NCBI GenBank assembly: GCA_022393335.1
Contig: JAJEKB010021931.1
Span: 1,007,744 to 1,071,743 of the forward strand
DNA from: Macrotrachela quadricornifera
Taxonomy: Eukaryota; Rotifera; Eurotatoria; Philodinida; Philodinidae
DNA: 64,000 nt
Direction: 5' to 3'
The notes beneath the pieces are model-generated. The model was not told where the DNA came from, ran no database searches, and worked only from the letters and a program-made list of their open reading frames with translations. The translations under genes and the position numbers were made by a program. The stretch's first letter is position 1; each line of letters opens with the position of its first letter. Shown piece by piece: positions 45,790 through 58,330 of this stretch.

Positions 45790-47562
45790 CCATTCAATAA
45801 ACCTCATTTTTGACAAGCTTTTATTTGATATAAAATTTATTATGTCTTCCACTTAAAATTGTAGCGGTACCTCCCTGGGCAAAATATTAATAAGTAAATT
45901 ATCACATTTAGTGCACATTAAGTATTCGTCCTTTATATCGTTTATATGAATGTAAGAAAAATTATTCTATACAGTTGAAAATTTTGATGTTATTATTGGC
46001 TTCTTAATTTTCAATAACGAATTTTAGTTATCAATTAATTGTTAAATTTTCTTTGTGGTTAATATAATACTCTTATTAGCTGAGTGAAAAAAAAACCTCT
46101 AATTTATTAATCATCCAATAATAGAAGTTACTAACAAGAAATACTTGAACATTGACTTTTGTCTGAGTTTAGCCGATAAATAAGTAAACCCTTGATCTAT
46201 TATTTGTTCATGTAGGCAAAGAGTGTTAGATATTGATAAAAAAAAGATATCATAGGTTCGAATCCAGTTGGACCTCGCTCCAAAACTTAATTTTTTATCG
46301 GATTTGGATGGGATTTAGGAAAATATGGATCCGCAGCTCTCTACTGTTAAGTATGGTAGGCATGACGCCTTATTATCAACAAAACATCATAGATTTTTGT
46401 TTTGTAGATTATTTGATAAAAAAAACCGGCAGAATTGACCAATACTAACTTCATAGAATTCATTGTAACAAATGGAAAAATTTATTTCTTGCAAGAAGTC
46501 TAAATTCCCTTGAATGCATTCTTACACACTATACCTCAATTGTAGATGTTCATCACTGAGGATAGATTAAAAATACAACATCCATATCTAGAGCATTCAG
46601 AGACGCATAAAAATCGGTGTAAAAATGATGAAACGATTTTTTTCAATAAGTTTATGAAAATTGAAAAATCGACTTTTGTAAGGGAGGGGAGACTCCCTTA
46701 ATATTATATTTCACTAATTTGTTTTTACAACTTTAAAAATTTTGTCATGTTATGATAGAATAAGAAAGACTTTATGCTTTGACTAATATTTGTACTGAAG
46801 AATAATTCTAAATTTTCAAAGATTCTTTGCAAATATTACAACATTATAAAATATATATGTGATGATTATGGTGCTAATTTAGGATGAATATTTCCTTCTA
46901 ATTTTTGGAAGATATAAATATTCTAGATCGAATTTTCTTTATTCAATTATATTCGATAATTTCATCTGTGTAAGAAATGTTATTTTTTATTGGAAAACTT
47001 TCAAAATATCCAGATTTATAAATGAATATCTTATATTGTACGTGTAGTCCTTTCCTGATCATTATAATTATGAAAATATGAAATAAGAATAGTTATTATT
47101 GCGGAATAAAAAATTATAACTGATAATCTATAAAATTCTGTTTAAAATGATTAGCATACTTAAAAATATTGACAATTTATACGTCGTTGAAATTAGCGAT
47201 AGATTCGATTTTTTTCAGCAAACATTTGCTTATTAACCTATGTCTAAAAAGATAGTCCTGAAGAAAATTTAAAAAGTATACTTTAAGCCATGAAGGATTC
47301 TAGTGAGATTATGAGTATACCATTAGATAGAATGTGTCGAATTGTATAGACACACTGATGAATTCCTTAAACACAGGTTAATAAGCGAATGTTCATTGAA
47401 AAAAGTCAACTTCATCGATGTACAATATTATGTATTTATCAATGTATAAAATTAATGATAGATTATTTATTTTAATGAATCTTTTATCATGAATCATGAT
47501 TTATATTATAATATTGATTAACTTGTGTAAGATAAATTGACAAAAAAATATTAAATAATAGT
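45790..47562. other. Intergenic, nothing recognised
   Basis: GGTTCGAATCC at about 46255 looks like a tRNA T-arm, but no acceptor or anticodon stem pairs with it. Otherwise AT-rich DNA without coding signal; it contains the 3' flank of the ART gene. Confidence 0.4.
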
Positions 47563-50500
47563 TTATAAATTCTTTGCAATAATTTCTAACCATGTCCGTA
47601 ATTGATCTTCTTCCAATATTTGAAAGATAAAAGATAATTTTTCTTTAAATTTCTTATAATATTCAAAATTGATTGTATTTCGTCGAAATTTATCGAGATT
47701 GAATAGAAAATTTTGTGTATCATCAATAAGTAAACATTCCAATGTTTTCATTAAATAGAATAAACTTGAAGTTTTATCATTAAATTTTTCAAAAAATTCC
47801 ATCATATGAGTAAAACATGTGAGTGTTGTTTTCTTTGGTGTTGTAATACTCTGACGAAAAAGTTGTAATAATATGTCGAGAAAAAGAAAAATTGAATTTG
47901 ATGATTGATTATTATTGTATTTCGATTTAATTCGATTATAAGTTTTGTCAATTTGTGGATGGTGAACAATTTTAGCCAAATTTATGTAGAGACTATCATG
48001 AACAAAGTATGTTGATATAAAACGTTGAATATATAGAGTACATTCAGTTGAATATATTTGTAATAGTTGTGTTAGGATAGAGGATATTTTAGCAATTTGT
48101 TTATGATGAAAGATATGATTAAATAAATCTGAAACATAGTTTGATTCAATACTTATTTGATAATATAAGAATTTAATTGTCATGAACGTCCCGTATATTA
48201 AACAATCAAATGCAAGTTCAATTTCATTTTGAGATAGACTCATTTTATACATAATTATTTGTAATGTTATAATTATTTCAAAATGTTTTAGATTATTATC
48301 ATCATATTTTGAATATTGTTCAATAAAGTAATTTCGATAAGATTCATTATCATTAATTTTCATTCTTATCATTTTCTTATATATATTCCACACAATTCTT
48401 GAATCAATTTCTGTCGTTTTTATAAGAGCTTTATTATAATATATTTCTGCATGTTTATAATCATGATGATGACGATAATGATCAGCATAATTAATTAATG
48501 TATCATATGTACATGTTTGTTCATCAATGATGTTAGGAAGTATATTTGAATTTGGAGCTATTTTTGAAAGCCATTGTTGACCTAGTTGCATACTCGCACC
48601 TATAATTTGTCGAGCATACTCTGTGCCTAGACTATTGACAGTAAGTTTTATTTGTGGAAGTACCTCTAATAGAGAAGGAATTAATGAACTGATATTTGTT
48701 GGTGATTGATATTCAACAGCTTTATAACCATATTGTTCTGCAGAATCGATATCACCAGATTGCATAGCAGCCATTACTAACAGAGAATAAGCATATCCAA
48801 GAAAATCTTTATTATTAGAAAACGAAGGATTTTTCACTGCTTTATTCAAACGTTCAATACTTTCGAACGATCTTTCATTTTGTATAAGATAATATCCATA
48901 CATTAAGTTAAAAACACCAAACATTCTATGTGATGATGGATAACAAGGTTCCATATATGTGAAACCTTTTTCCATGGTATTTAACGCTTCGAATGTATTG
49001 TTTAGTCTGGAATATGCTGCAGCCATTTGCATATAAATTACTCCATTAAGAACTGTTCCAAGTGAAGAAGGTATATACGATGTTATTTCTAATGCTTCTT
49101 CCCAATGATTGAGTGCATCGATAAAGTTTTGTTTTTCAGAACAATTATGACCTAAGATCACTAGATGTAATTTTTCATTAACTTCGTCGTCAGATTGATT
49201 TAGGTTTATGAAAGGTTCAATTATACTATTGGTTTGATTTGTCTGTTCATCAGGGTCATATAGTGTTGTATTAGGAGTAGAAATAGATATGCCAAGCTGT
49301 GATGATACAAATGTTTCGACGAATGATTGAAGTGGTTGTAATGCTTTAGGAAAAGATTTTAATGCTGAATTTCGTTCCTCTGATATTGTATAAATTACTC
49401 TTAAAAATGCATCTATAATCACTTTTAATTTATTATCAATCGATTCATTTTCTAAGAGCATTTTGAAATATTGAATAGATTTATTATATTCATCACATAG
49501 AAGTAAAAATCCTCCAAAACAAATTAAAGATGCTATATCATTAAGATTAAAATTTATTTCTTCTTGTTCATTTTTGTCTTTAAAATAAAAAAAACTATTG
49601 AGTAAATCAAATAGAAGACAGATAGTTGTGTCTTGTGAAAGCATAATGTTATTGTTTGATTCTATGATTAATGTATGTAAAGCAGGTTCATTATCAATGA
49701 ATTCTTTCATTTGACATTGTTTCTTATAAGCATTAATAACAAACAATTGTGTTATATCAGTAAGAACAAATTTCATTAGTTCTGTGAATGGTCTATAATA
49801 ACCATGAGCATTCGTTGTGAATAATTGTTTAAATACAATAAATGGTAACTGTTTGTTAGAAATTTGATATAGATAAGTTTTTGTATCGTTCATCAATTTT
49901 TGTATATTTTTGTCTTGTTTGCAATTAGTTAATTCCAAATTAACCATCCAATAATCTTTGTGTTCTGTAATTGAGTTCACTTTGAATACAGAAGACATAG
50001 TGAAGAGAATTTCTTTTTCATCTACGATTCTACTCTTCTCACTAATATCAGCAAACGTCTGAAGCCGTGTGTCGTTCTCTACATTATTAATTGTAATTTG
50101 AAAGATTATGTTTGTGTTCTTATGATGACCAGAACCAAACGCTTCGGCCACGTTTAAATCTATTGTTGTGGATAAAAATGTATTCATCGATATAAGACCA
50201 CCAATACTTTCTCGAATTTTTTCTACTTCACCTATTCCCCAATTCGCTTGTCCTCGATAAACAACCATTGGAAAACGAATTGTACCATTTTTCTTCTGTT
50301 GCATATGCAATTGTTTTAACTGAATATTAAGATCTTTAATAATAGAATGAAATGGTACTATAAGATCACTATTGAGAGTTCGACATGCCTTATTTAATGC
50401 TTGAAAAAGAAATAATGGACGTGTATACCAATTGATAGCCGTATCCGGTTTGTACGTAATTCGAAATTCATCTATATCTGCTTGTTTCAATTCAATAGGA

Positions 50501-50697
50501 TCATCTATAATAATTTCATTTACTCGCTTACATGCCGTGATAACATGTTCGTTATCAGCTGGTGAACGAGGAATACTAAGAAGCACATCAAGCATAAATT
50601 GATGCCATAAAAATGTTCTACTATCTTCATCTAATTCGCCAAGCGAATATTGTTTTAAATCGTTACGAAATATACTAAAGGGTAAGTTAGATTGCAT
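47563..50697 (-). CDS. Arginine-type mono-ADP-ribosyltransferase with tetratricopeptide repeats
   Basis: 1044 residues in one exon from ATG at 50697 (a TTG seven codons upstream is not a likely start). The ART domain spans about 90-260 and shows the R-S-ExE pattern of clostridial-toxin-like eukaryotic ARTs: Arg148 in VVYRGQ, SMNTFLSTT, and Glu227-Lys-Glu229 in VDEKEILF. It should move ADP-ribose from NAD+ to arginine on a protein target. From about 525 to 690 and again near 765 the sequence fits TPR helices (for example DALNHWEEALEI and HAEIYYNKAL), a likely substrate-binding scaffold. The final 250 residues are helical without a name. No signal peptide, so intracellular. ART-TPR proteins of this kind are, as I recall, abundant in rotifers. 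The intact frame of over 3 kb argues for a working gene. Confidence 0.88.
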   Translation of the reverse strand: MQSNLPFSIFRNDLKQYSLGELDEDSRTFLWHQFMLDVLLSIPRSPADNEHVITACKRVNEIIIDDPIELKQADIDEFRITYKPDTAINWYTRPLFLFQALNKACRTLNSDLIVPFHSIIKDLNIQLKQLHMQQKKNGTIRFPMVVYRGQANWGIGEVEKIRESIGGLISMNTFLSTTIDLNVAEAFGSGHHKNTNIIFQITINNVENDTRLQTFADISEKSRIVDEKEILFTMSSVFKVNSITEHKDYWMVNLELTNCKQDKNIQKLMNDTKTYLYQISNKQLPFIVFKQLFTTNAHGYYRPFTELMKFVLTDITQLFVINAYKKQCQMKEFIDNEPALHTLIIESNNNIMLSQDTTICLLFDLLNSFFYFKDKNEQEEINFNLNDIASLICFGGFLLLCDEYNKSIQYFKMLLENESIDNKLKVIIDAFLRVIYTISEERNSALKSFPKALQPLQSFVETFVSSQLGISISTPNTTLYDPDEQTNQTNSIIEPFINLNQSDDEVNEKLHLVILGHNCSEKQNFIDALNHWEEALEITSYIPSSLGTVLNGVIYMQMAAAYSRLNNTFEALNTMEKGFTYMEPCYPSSHRMFGVFNLMYGYYLIQNERSFESIERLNKAVKNPSFSNNKDFLGYAYSLLVMAAMQSGDIDSAEQYGYKAVEYQSPTNISSLIPSLLEVLPQIKLTVNSLGTEYARQIIGASMQLGQQWLSKIAPNSNILPNIIDEQTCTYDTLINYADHYRHHHDYKHAEIYYNKALIKTTEIDSRIVWNIYKKMIRMKINDNESYRNYFIEQYSKYDDNNLKHFEIIITLQIIMYKMSLSQNEIELAFDCLIYGTFMTIKFLYYQISIESNYVSDLFNHIFHHKQIAKISSILTQLLQIYSTECTLYIQRFISTYFVHDSLYINLAKIVHHPQIDKTYNRIKSKYNNNQSSNSIFLFLDILLQLFRQSITTPKKTTLTCFTHMMEFFEKFNDKTSSLFYLMKTLECLLIDDTQNFLFNLDKFRRNTINFEYYKKFKEKLSFIFQILEEDQLRTWLEIIAKNL

Positions 50698-52284
50698 TAT
50701 CTTCGCACTTTGATACAACTTTATTCCGACAAGTTTGTTCTCTTAAAAGTAAAATCGTAAAGATGATAGTTCTTTTCTTTACCTTGAGATGTTAGAAGAG
50801 GCGTGCGTTGAGAGAATTATTATATCACTCTCTTATATAAGATAATAAACGAATAGAATACAATAAATTCTAGTTCTTTTTTTTTACTCATCGACGCAAT
50901 AATAACTGATAATAAATTGTTAAAGATAGTTTTCATACTTTTCTTGATGCAGAGGACTGAAATTTTTATCACATATATATGTCTAATCAAGGTCTTTTAG
51001 TTTTGAGAATTACAACTCTACATCAATTTTTGTACTTACTTTTATAGGATAGACCTGCGGATGGTCAACTAAAAACATCATAAAATATTTAGAAAAATTT
51101 TTTTTTTTCATATCCGATCTTCAATCATTGTCATAACTACTTTATATAAATACTGCATTGATAAGATGAATAAAGCAGATGTGTAGTATAATGCGTGATT
51201 GTGATTGTCATCGAAACTGATATTTCATGATTCACGATTGTTAACATTCATATTCAATGAGAAAAAACTTGATAGTTTTTGTGATACTTTTAGTAAAAAA
51301 GCAAAACAAAGTAACTAACAGGGATAAACATAGGACAGACTGAAAAAATGTTTCTATTCTGCCCTGTAAACGAACCAAAAAAAGATGAGAACTATTTATC
51401 TGGCAAGTGTATTACCTCCTCGACAAAAACCAAGCATACAAAGAAGTAGTCAATTTCGGGATTAAGATCCTGACTTTGGTGAACGAAATTCAGATATGAA
51501 TAAAGATGAATCAGTAGTAAGCTATTTTAGTATTAAGAAATATTATCAATTTTATTATTTAAGAATGAATCAACATATATCAATAGGAAGTGGTTTTAAT
51601 ACTTATAAATGTTACCTATTTTTATACTTAGGCGTGCATGAAAATATATCAACGGTGAGTCATTGTGATATTATAAAACACTATCTATTATTGTATTTAA
51701 ATATGGATTAAGAAATGGTACTTTCCGGTTTTGACTCCACAAAATAAGAATGAGAGTGTGGATGGTGTGGAAGTAAAGCCAGAAAGTACCAAAAAAAAAT
51801 ATTAAAAGAATAAACTACATAAAATTACACAACTTCTTCAAAATTTGGAACCTCATTATTTTTCAGAAAATTCATTTCCCTTTATTTATGTCGATGCAAT
51901 GCTATTTCTATTTAGATAAATTCTTGATGACTTTTGGTTCTCATTATTACTCTCCATCTATCAGTAATTCCATGAATGATTAAAACCAAACCTAAAAAGT
52001 TGAAATAAAAATCCTGTTACGAGAGATATCACAAACATGCCATTAATCTGCGTAATAGTTTTATATCAGTTCCTTTTCTGTTTTATTATTTTGAATAAGA
52101 GTAAAAATCATAAATACTTTTATTGAAAAGAATCTGTAGTTTTGGTAAATATTGTGTCATTTTATTAGTTTTGGTAAATTTCTACTGACACAACTTATCA
52201 TAAATCTACATTGTGCCACCTACTCATAATCTCATTTCTCTTTATTCTCTCGTATCTACAAAATTTAGTTATATCTATTATATT
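50698..52284. other. Intergenic, possible 5' exon of the receptor gene
   Basis: Nothing firmly supported. A 71-codon plus-strand frame at 51496-51711 is tyrosine and isoleucine-rich. A signal-peptide exon for the downstream receptor might lie here, but I could not identify it. Confidence 0.35.
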
Positions 52285-53466
52285 ATGTTCTTTTTATTTC
52301 AGAAAATGCCCAATTTGAGCAATTTTATACCGTGTTCATTAAACATTTGCCAAAACAATGGTCAATGTTTTATTGATGACTCATTCATCACTAACTTTAC
52401 TTGTTTATGTACAAGATGTTTTACTGGTTCTTTTTGCGAAATGGAAAAGTATTCAGGTAACCTATGGTACATGGGTATATTAGACGAAAAACATTTCAAA
52501 AATTATCAACTGATCGAAGCAATAGTTGGTTTTCTACTAGTAATAGTTTCTTTTCTCAGTAACTTTCTAGCATTACAAACATTTCTGTGCAGTGGAAAAA
52601 TTCGCATTACAAATTTAGGTGTGTATTTGATCTTACTTTCATGTTCGTGTTTGATTGTTAGTGTCATTCGTGGAATATCTGCATACATTACTGCTGCTAA
52701 ATTAGGAAGCTTCTATAATTTATTTCAATGTGCTGCAATAAATTTATTTAATTCTTCAATGATCTATTGCTTTTTTTGGCTAATGTTGTACATTGCAATT
52801 GAACGGCTTCTTATCGAATATTCACTTATCAGTTTGTATGATTCAAGACGACGTTCACTGATTTCAAGCTTATGTCTTTACACTATTGTGCCAGTAACAA
52901 ATATTTCGATAAATATTTTTGGCAGGAAAGACAATTATCCTTTCGCTGATTTTTGTCAGTTAAACTTTACTTCAACTGGTTATATTTTTTATTCGATTTT
53001 TCGTTGGATCAATTATTTAGTTGCACCAATTGCATTACTCATTTCGTGTCTTTTCATTCTACATCATCTTCTCCGACATCGTCTACATTATACAACTGAT
53101 AATACCTCACTAGGTTCCTCAATAAAAATTATCATTTTAAATCATCGAGACCTTATTCTTCAGCCACTTATATTAACACTTTGTGTCATGCCATATTTCA
53201 TATTAAGTCGTCTTATGACTTGTTCAAAAGCAGATACTCATATTGTTAGAAAATTGACAACAATTTTCATGTTGCTTGCAGATTCAACTTTAGCAATGAC
53301 ATTTGTTGCTGCTGTTAGTCCATCAAAATTTTATATGCAAGAATTTTGGAATACATCGTATGCTGGCCGATTCTTACTTTATATAAAAAACAGATTGTGC
53401 GTTGACACTATTAGAAGATCGTCTGCATCTTCTATATCATCAGATGTTTCCGATATAATTATTTAG
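52285..53466 (+). CDS. EGF-like domain plus seven-transmembrane receptor
   Basis: 393 residues from ATG at 52285. One EGF-like module comes first: CSLNICQNNGQCF, CLCTRCF, GSFCE, six cysteines in EGF order. Then there are seven hydrophobic helices, beginning LIEAIVGFLLVIVSFLSNF and ending near TIFMLLADSTLAMTFVAAVSP, with an ER pair (AIERLL) after helix 3 and a serine-rich cytoplasmic tail. The topology fits an N-out GPCR at the plasma membrane; the ligand is unknown. An acceptor (TTTTTATTTCAG, exon from 52303) lies just before a second ATG at 52306, so either that ATG is the start after trans-splicing, or an upstream exon provides a signal peptide, which this reading lacks. It does not clearly fit the classical rhodopsin or adhesion families. 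Confidence 0.75.
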   Translation: MFFLFQKMPNLSNFIPCSLNICQNNGQCFIDDSFITNFTCLCTRCFTGSFCEMEKYSGNLWYMGILDEKHFKNYQLIEAIVGFLLVIVSFLSNFLALQTFLCSGKIRITNLGVYLILLSCSCLIVSVIRGISAYITAAKLGSFYNLFQCAAINLFNSSMIYCFFWLMLYIAIERLLIEYSLISLYDSRRRSLISSLCLYTIVPVTNISINIFGRKDNYPFADFCQLNFTSTGYIFYSIFRWINYLVAPIALLISCLFILHHLLRHRLHYTTDNTSLGSSIKIIILNHRDLILQPLILTLCVMPYFILSRLMTCSKADTHIVRKLTTIFMLLADSTLAMTFVAAVSPSKFYMQEFWNTSYAGRFLLYIKNRLCVDTIRRSSASSISSDVSDIII

Positions 53467-55903
53467 AATATGTTATTAGAAAGATCAACATTATCTTCTA
53501 CCATTTTTCCAAGAATACATGATTTTTTAAGCCTCTAGAGATATTCTAACTTTTGAAAGTTCAGCTTTATACGTATTGCTTCGGTTTTCAGGATTTTTAA
53601 CCAATAGATTTTATTCTTAGTATCAATAGAAGAACAAATGCTAGTACAGATAATCTGGTTTAGGCGAAAAACAACCAAAATAACATCTATGAGTGGAATT
53701 GCTGCGAGATTAAAATGTGAAACATCAGAGAGCTATTGATATTAATCGTAGGAAGATCAAAATTGACTATAAATTCATAGGTAAATTTCCTCTTCTTCAA
53801 AATAGATGATTACCTTCAATGTAAGACCATGTCTAAACAAGAGTTTATTAACTCTATTAGAAGACGTGAAAAAATCTACTGGCATTGTCTTAATGCGTTA
53901 TTCGCATTATTCTCGTTCTCGTCTACACACATGATTTATTATAAATAATGCTATGGCACCTAAACATCAAAAATTCGACGAACAAATTACTTCTCATACT
54001 CTTAATACTGAAGAAACATTTGATATTATAATAATAACAACTGTTACAAAAATGAAGTTGCTCGATTTTAAATAGTATTTTTCACTAACATTCAAACCGA
54101 AATTATCATTTTTAAGAGTTGATTGATCTTCCACTAGGTCATTTACGAATCATGCGTATTGTCACGCATCCATCCCATACAAATATCTTTTGAATATAAA
54201 TGTGTCTGAAATGTAAGATGCGAACGCGTTCAATAAAACATGTTTTGATGTATTTATTTTCGAAATACAGCTGAATGTATAATTATAATGTGAAAGTGGA
54301 AATAAAAACCACGTTTTAATTCAATTAGGTAAACATATAAGTGTTACTATGGATTTAGTTGAGTAAGAATAATAAATTACAAACTTCACTTTAATTTTTT
54401 AAATGACACTTAATACACAAATTGATCCAAGTCTAGAGTAGGAATGTAAGTAATAGATGTAGTTTTCATCGCTATTATTCAAATTTTACTAAGTTAAATT
54501 TAATTTAATAAATAAATTATATTAAATAAACGTCCATGTTGTACTAAATCATTTTTTTTGTTTTACTTTTACTTCTAGAATATATACTCATTCACATACG
54601 GTACGTTACTATTGATCTTGAAGTTTTTTTTAATGAAATTCAATCTTCCTTTTCTTGATAAACAAGTATATACTCTAAATATGTTATTTTTATTTGGCAC
54701 TCATTTAAGTGCTAAGTAAAATTTATATGTGTTCAATAAATAAGTTGAATAGTTAGTAAATTTATTGGATACTCAAATAAGTTGACAATTCTCTATAATT
54801 AAAATTTTACTAAGTTTGACAATTAATATACAAATAAATTTGGTCTATAATTAACAAAAAAAAATTATTAATAAATAAAGAAATGAAGCAAAATGAAAAA
54901 AGAATTTATAAGATATGTCGAAAATGACTGTTAACAATTCTTAATTTATGATAAGAAGGTTATAACAGTACATTTAGAGAGCGACATACACTATCAAGAT
55001 TTCGTATGTAATTGTAATTGATATTAGAATTACGATCTAAAACAAAAGGGTTCACTGATTACTATATGCTCACTGGTGAGGTAGAAAATATCACAAGATA
55101 TCAAAGAACAAAATAATAATGGCCATAAAAAAGGAATCAAATTTTTATTTATCAACTGACTGTTCAATTAAAGTTTGTACTTAACAAAAATGATGTATTT
55201 ACTTATCAATTTATAATATTTTAGCTAGAAAATTAAGTTTTTTCATCTAGAATTTAAATAGAATACTTAATAATACATGTTTTGCTTCTTATTTAGGTAT
55301 ATATGTTCAATTAATTACGTAGAACTTAAATGAGCGTCTTTTTATATTTAAACTATTCGATTTTTTTTTCTATGAAAACCTACTTTTCTATTTATTCACA
55401 AGATATTGTAATATCATAATGACAAAAAACGTATTTAAACAAGGCATTTTTGCAAATATCATTTCATGTTTTATCCTCATTTTTTTAAAACAAATTTACA
55501 TGTTAAAATATTGTCTTAGATAAGAAAGAAAATTGACTAGAAATAAGATTCATCTAGTGATTATCAACTTGAATTATATTATTTTAACTAACTCAATCAT
55601 ATGCAAATTGCACGAATGGTTTTTTAAGACTACTCTTCAACATTCATGATTATAAATATGTGTTTTCACCTTCTCTATCCCATGTTATTGTGTGTTTCTT
55701 GTGCTATGTTCTCTTTTGTGTTTGGAATATAGACGAATCATTCATTAGATTATTGTAGAAAGAGCTCCTTGACCTTTGACTTGAAAATGTCTGTTATATT
55801 TTTATTGATAAATGTAAATAAAAAGTAAAAAAAAAAGATGAGTAAGATTAATATTTAAATATTTAATTGAATTAATCGATATTGTTTAAAATAAATTATT
55901 AGA
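53467..55903. other. Intergenic, one short doubtful frame
   Basis: A 40-codon frame at 53953-54075 (MAPKHQKFDEQITSHTLNT start) has protein-like composition but no support beyond that. The rest is very AT-rich with TTAATTTAATAA-type stretches around 54490-54540. Confidence 0.35.
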
Positions 55904-56910
55904 TTAGAAAGAGAAAAATAGTCGAATGATTAGATAAAGCCAAAAAGAAATAATGATATTGTTTGAATTATCTGGGAAAAAAAATCATTATTTAAAAACT
56001 ATATAAACAAATTGCATAACTTACTTATGGCACTATTTACTTTTAATATTGGTTTTGTTTTATTTGCAATTCGACAAGTTGTTATATTATTATTACAATA
56101 ATCTTCAACACAAAAACATCTCTCTTGAACGATTGTTATATTGTTATTATTATAGGTTTCAGTAGTATTATAATTCATATAGAAAGAACCTGGTGTTTCC
56201 TTGTATATTAATGTTCTAGTCCAATCTCGATTAAATTGATATACTTCATTAAGTGCTACTGATAGAAAATATGCATAGTAATCTCTAGTAATAGCTAAAG
56301 TAGTTATCTGTCCATTATAAGTAGAAATCGTGCATAGTACCGTGTTGTTAGCAGTATATTCATTGCATTTTTGTATATCAATATAAGGAGAAGCGAAAAT
56401 GGCACAAAAGGAACTTGCATTCAAACCATAAAATGTAGTATCAAAACAAGAGATTGGTGTAACTATTTCAGGAATTATTGAATGAAGAACTGAAGGTGCA
56501 GAATTTGTTTGTACTTGATTAGTTACTGATGATTTACATGAAGTTAAATTCATATTACATAGATTTGTTGCACAAATACAAAGTATTGATATATCAAATA
56601 ATTCATATTCAAGTGGTGAACAAAATCCAAAGCCAATATCAGTTGTATCTGAAAACCCTGTACATCGTTTAGCAATATTTCTATATATATTTGTTATTTG
56701 CATATAATCGTATAATACTGTCGATGATGAACCATTATAAAAATGTTGATAAACACAATATTCACTGTAAGTTACCATTATACCATAATAGAAACATGTT
56801 AAATTAAGACGAAATATTGTTCCATTAGTTAATGTTGATACATCACTATTGAAAAATCCTTCACTAAATTTAATCAATAACAAGATTAAGAGATTTATTC
56901 TAAATCGCAT
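55904..56910 (-). CDS. GPI-anchored protein with two Ly6/uPAR-like domains
   Basis: Two exons, 56910-56025 and 55971-55904, with a 53-bp intron (GTAAGT...TTTCCCAG), give 317 residues. Residues 1-18 are a signal peptide. Two cysteine-rich units each end in the Ly6-type signature: CICATNLCN with TSC, and CFCVEDYCN with TTC, suggesting three-finger folds. Many NxT/NxS sites indicate glycosylation. The small last exon, invisible to a plain ORF search, adds 22 residues that are hydrophobic after NNSNN (IIISFWLYLII) and end the protein: a typical GPI-anchor signal. Without the splice the frame would run on into intron and end in an unremarkable tail. Location should be the outer cell surface; role unknown. 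Confidence 0.75.
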
Positions 56911-57329
56911 TTTTCTATAATTGTTTTATACTGATCATAGTCAAAGTTTTTCTATTTGTACAAAATGCAATTATACTTATTCTTCTCTTTCATTTTTTTG
57001 TTAATATGTTATTGCATATTCGTGCCAGAGAAAAATTAAAACTAAATATGAAAAAAAAATACATTCCAACAATATGTAATAACCTTCAATTTCAAAATAT
57101 TCGTATAAAAAAATATGTAATTTGGCTTAATAATGCTTAATATCGCGGTCTATTCATTATAAAAATATTCCTATAGAAAAAGAATGTTTCTCAGTTATTG
57201 ACATAGTCTTTTCAATTTATAAAAAAAAACTTATTTTACTGTTTGAATAGCAGCGACGCTAGGATTTTATTATCGCATGAGCTCAGCCCACCTATTTTGG
57301 AAATATAATAAGTACACTTTCATGAAATA

Positions 57330-58330
57330 AATGATATGTGTTCAATCTATATTTGTCTTCATCTTCGAAAAGCTTCTTTTACATGTAACTTGTAACAGTA
57401 ACATTGTTATTGCAGCTTTTATCATTCGAATGATATTCGAAAATGCACCTGAAAGCGGTAATAATTTATCCAAAAATTCGATAATACTCGTAATCGCTTT
57501 GTTTTTAATCATCAATTTGATCATCAGAAATTCATTTTTTTATTGCACCGAAATCACCATCAATATGATCAGAAAACATTTTAATATCATCAGTATTTAG
57601 AAAAATTTTTTAATATGATAAATGAATATTATTTAACTTACAAAATTCTATAGCTAGAGAATAAATACCATCATATGATTGTTCCTTTTCTTAAATCTGA
57701 TATTTGTTGTATCATTGAAGTTATAAAATATTCACTTCGCCATTTTTATTATCAAACACAGAAAAACAAAGAAGTATTTTTTAATTGATCACTAAGGACT
57801 GTAATGTTAATTCCAATAATTTTTGAAGTATAAATGATGAAATAATAAAAATAGATTTCTTTAAGTGCATTTAAAGACCTGTCTTGTTTATTGATCTTGT
57901 TGCAAAATCTTCTTTCATTAAATCTTGTAATGCTTGTATTAATGCTGGATAATTTTTAATAACAGCGTCGATAGGCTGCCATGTAGGATCCAAAAGAGTT
58001 ATAGCCCATCATTTTAAAGTTGAAACTAATGCTGTGAACAGCAATGGAAGAAAATGATAAATTGAGAGTTAGTAACGAAAAGTTTACTTAATTGCAAAAC
58101 TTCTTGAGCTTTTTTAAAAAATGTATTTGTCACACGTGATTCGATGAAAAAACGAATAAAGTGTTGACATAGTAGAAAAATAATCATTTATATACGGCAC
58201 TGTTTTGCACATGTCATTGATGAGCAAATTGAAACGATGACATGAGCAGTGTATACACATACCTTTGGGCATATGACATTTTTCTTAACAGCACATGCAC
58301 GAGGGCTTGCCGATCTCCCGAAAAAATAGA
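57330..58330 (-). pseudogene. Decayed hAT transposase (ZMYM1/DUF4371-like)
   Basis: Minus-strand fragments in order: HCSCHRFNLLINDMCKTV with FSTMSTLYSFFHR (about 58250-58130), a TWQPIDAVIKNYPALIQAL block (about 57990-57930), and near the C terminus LLLQVTCKRSFSKMK (about 57400), the hAT dimerisation motif. Frameshifts and stops lie between them, so it is inactive. Similarity to ZMYM1-type hAT proteins is from memory of the motif pattern. Confidence 0.7.

Noticed and set aside
46230..46290. tRNA gene suggested by GGTTCGAATCC
   Set aside because: No complementary acceptor stem, D-arm or anticodon arm could be placed upstream.
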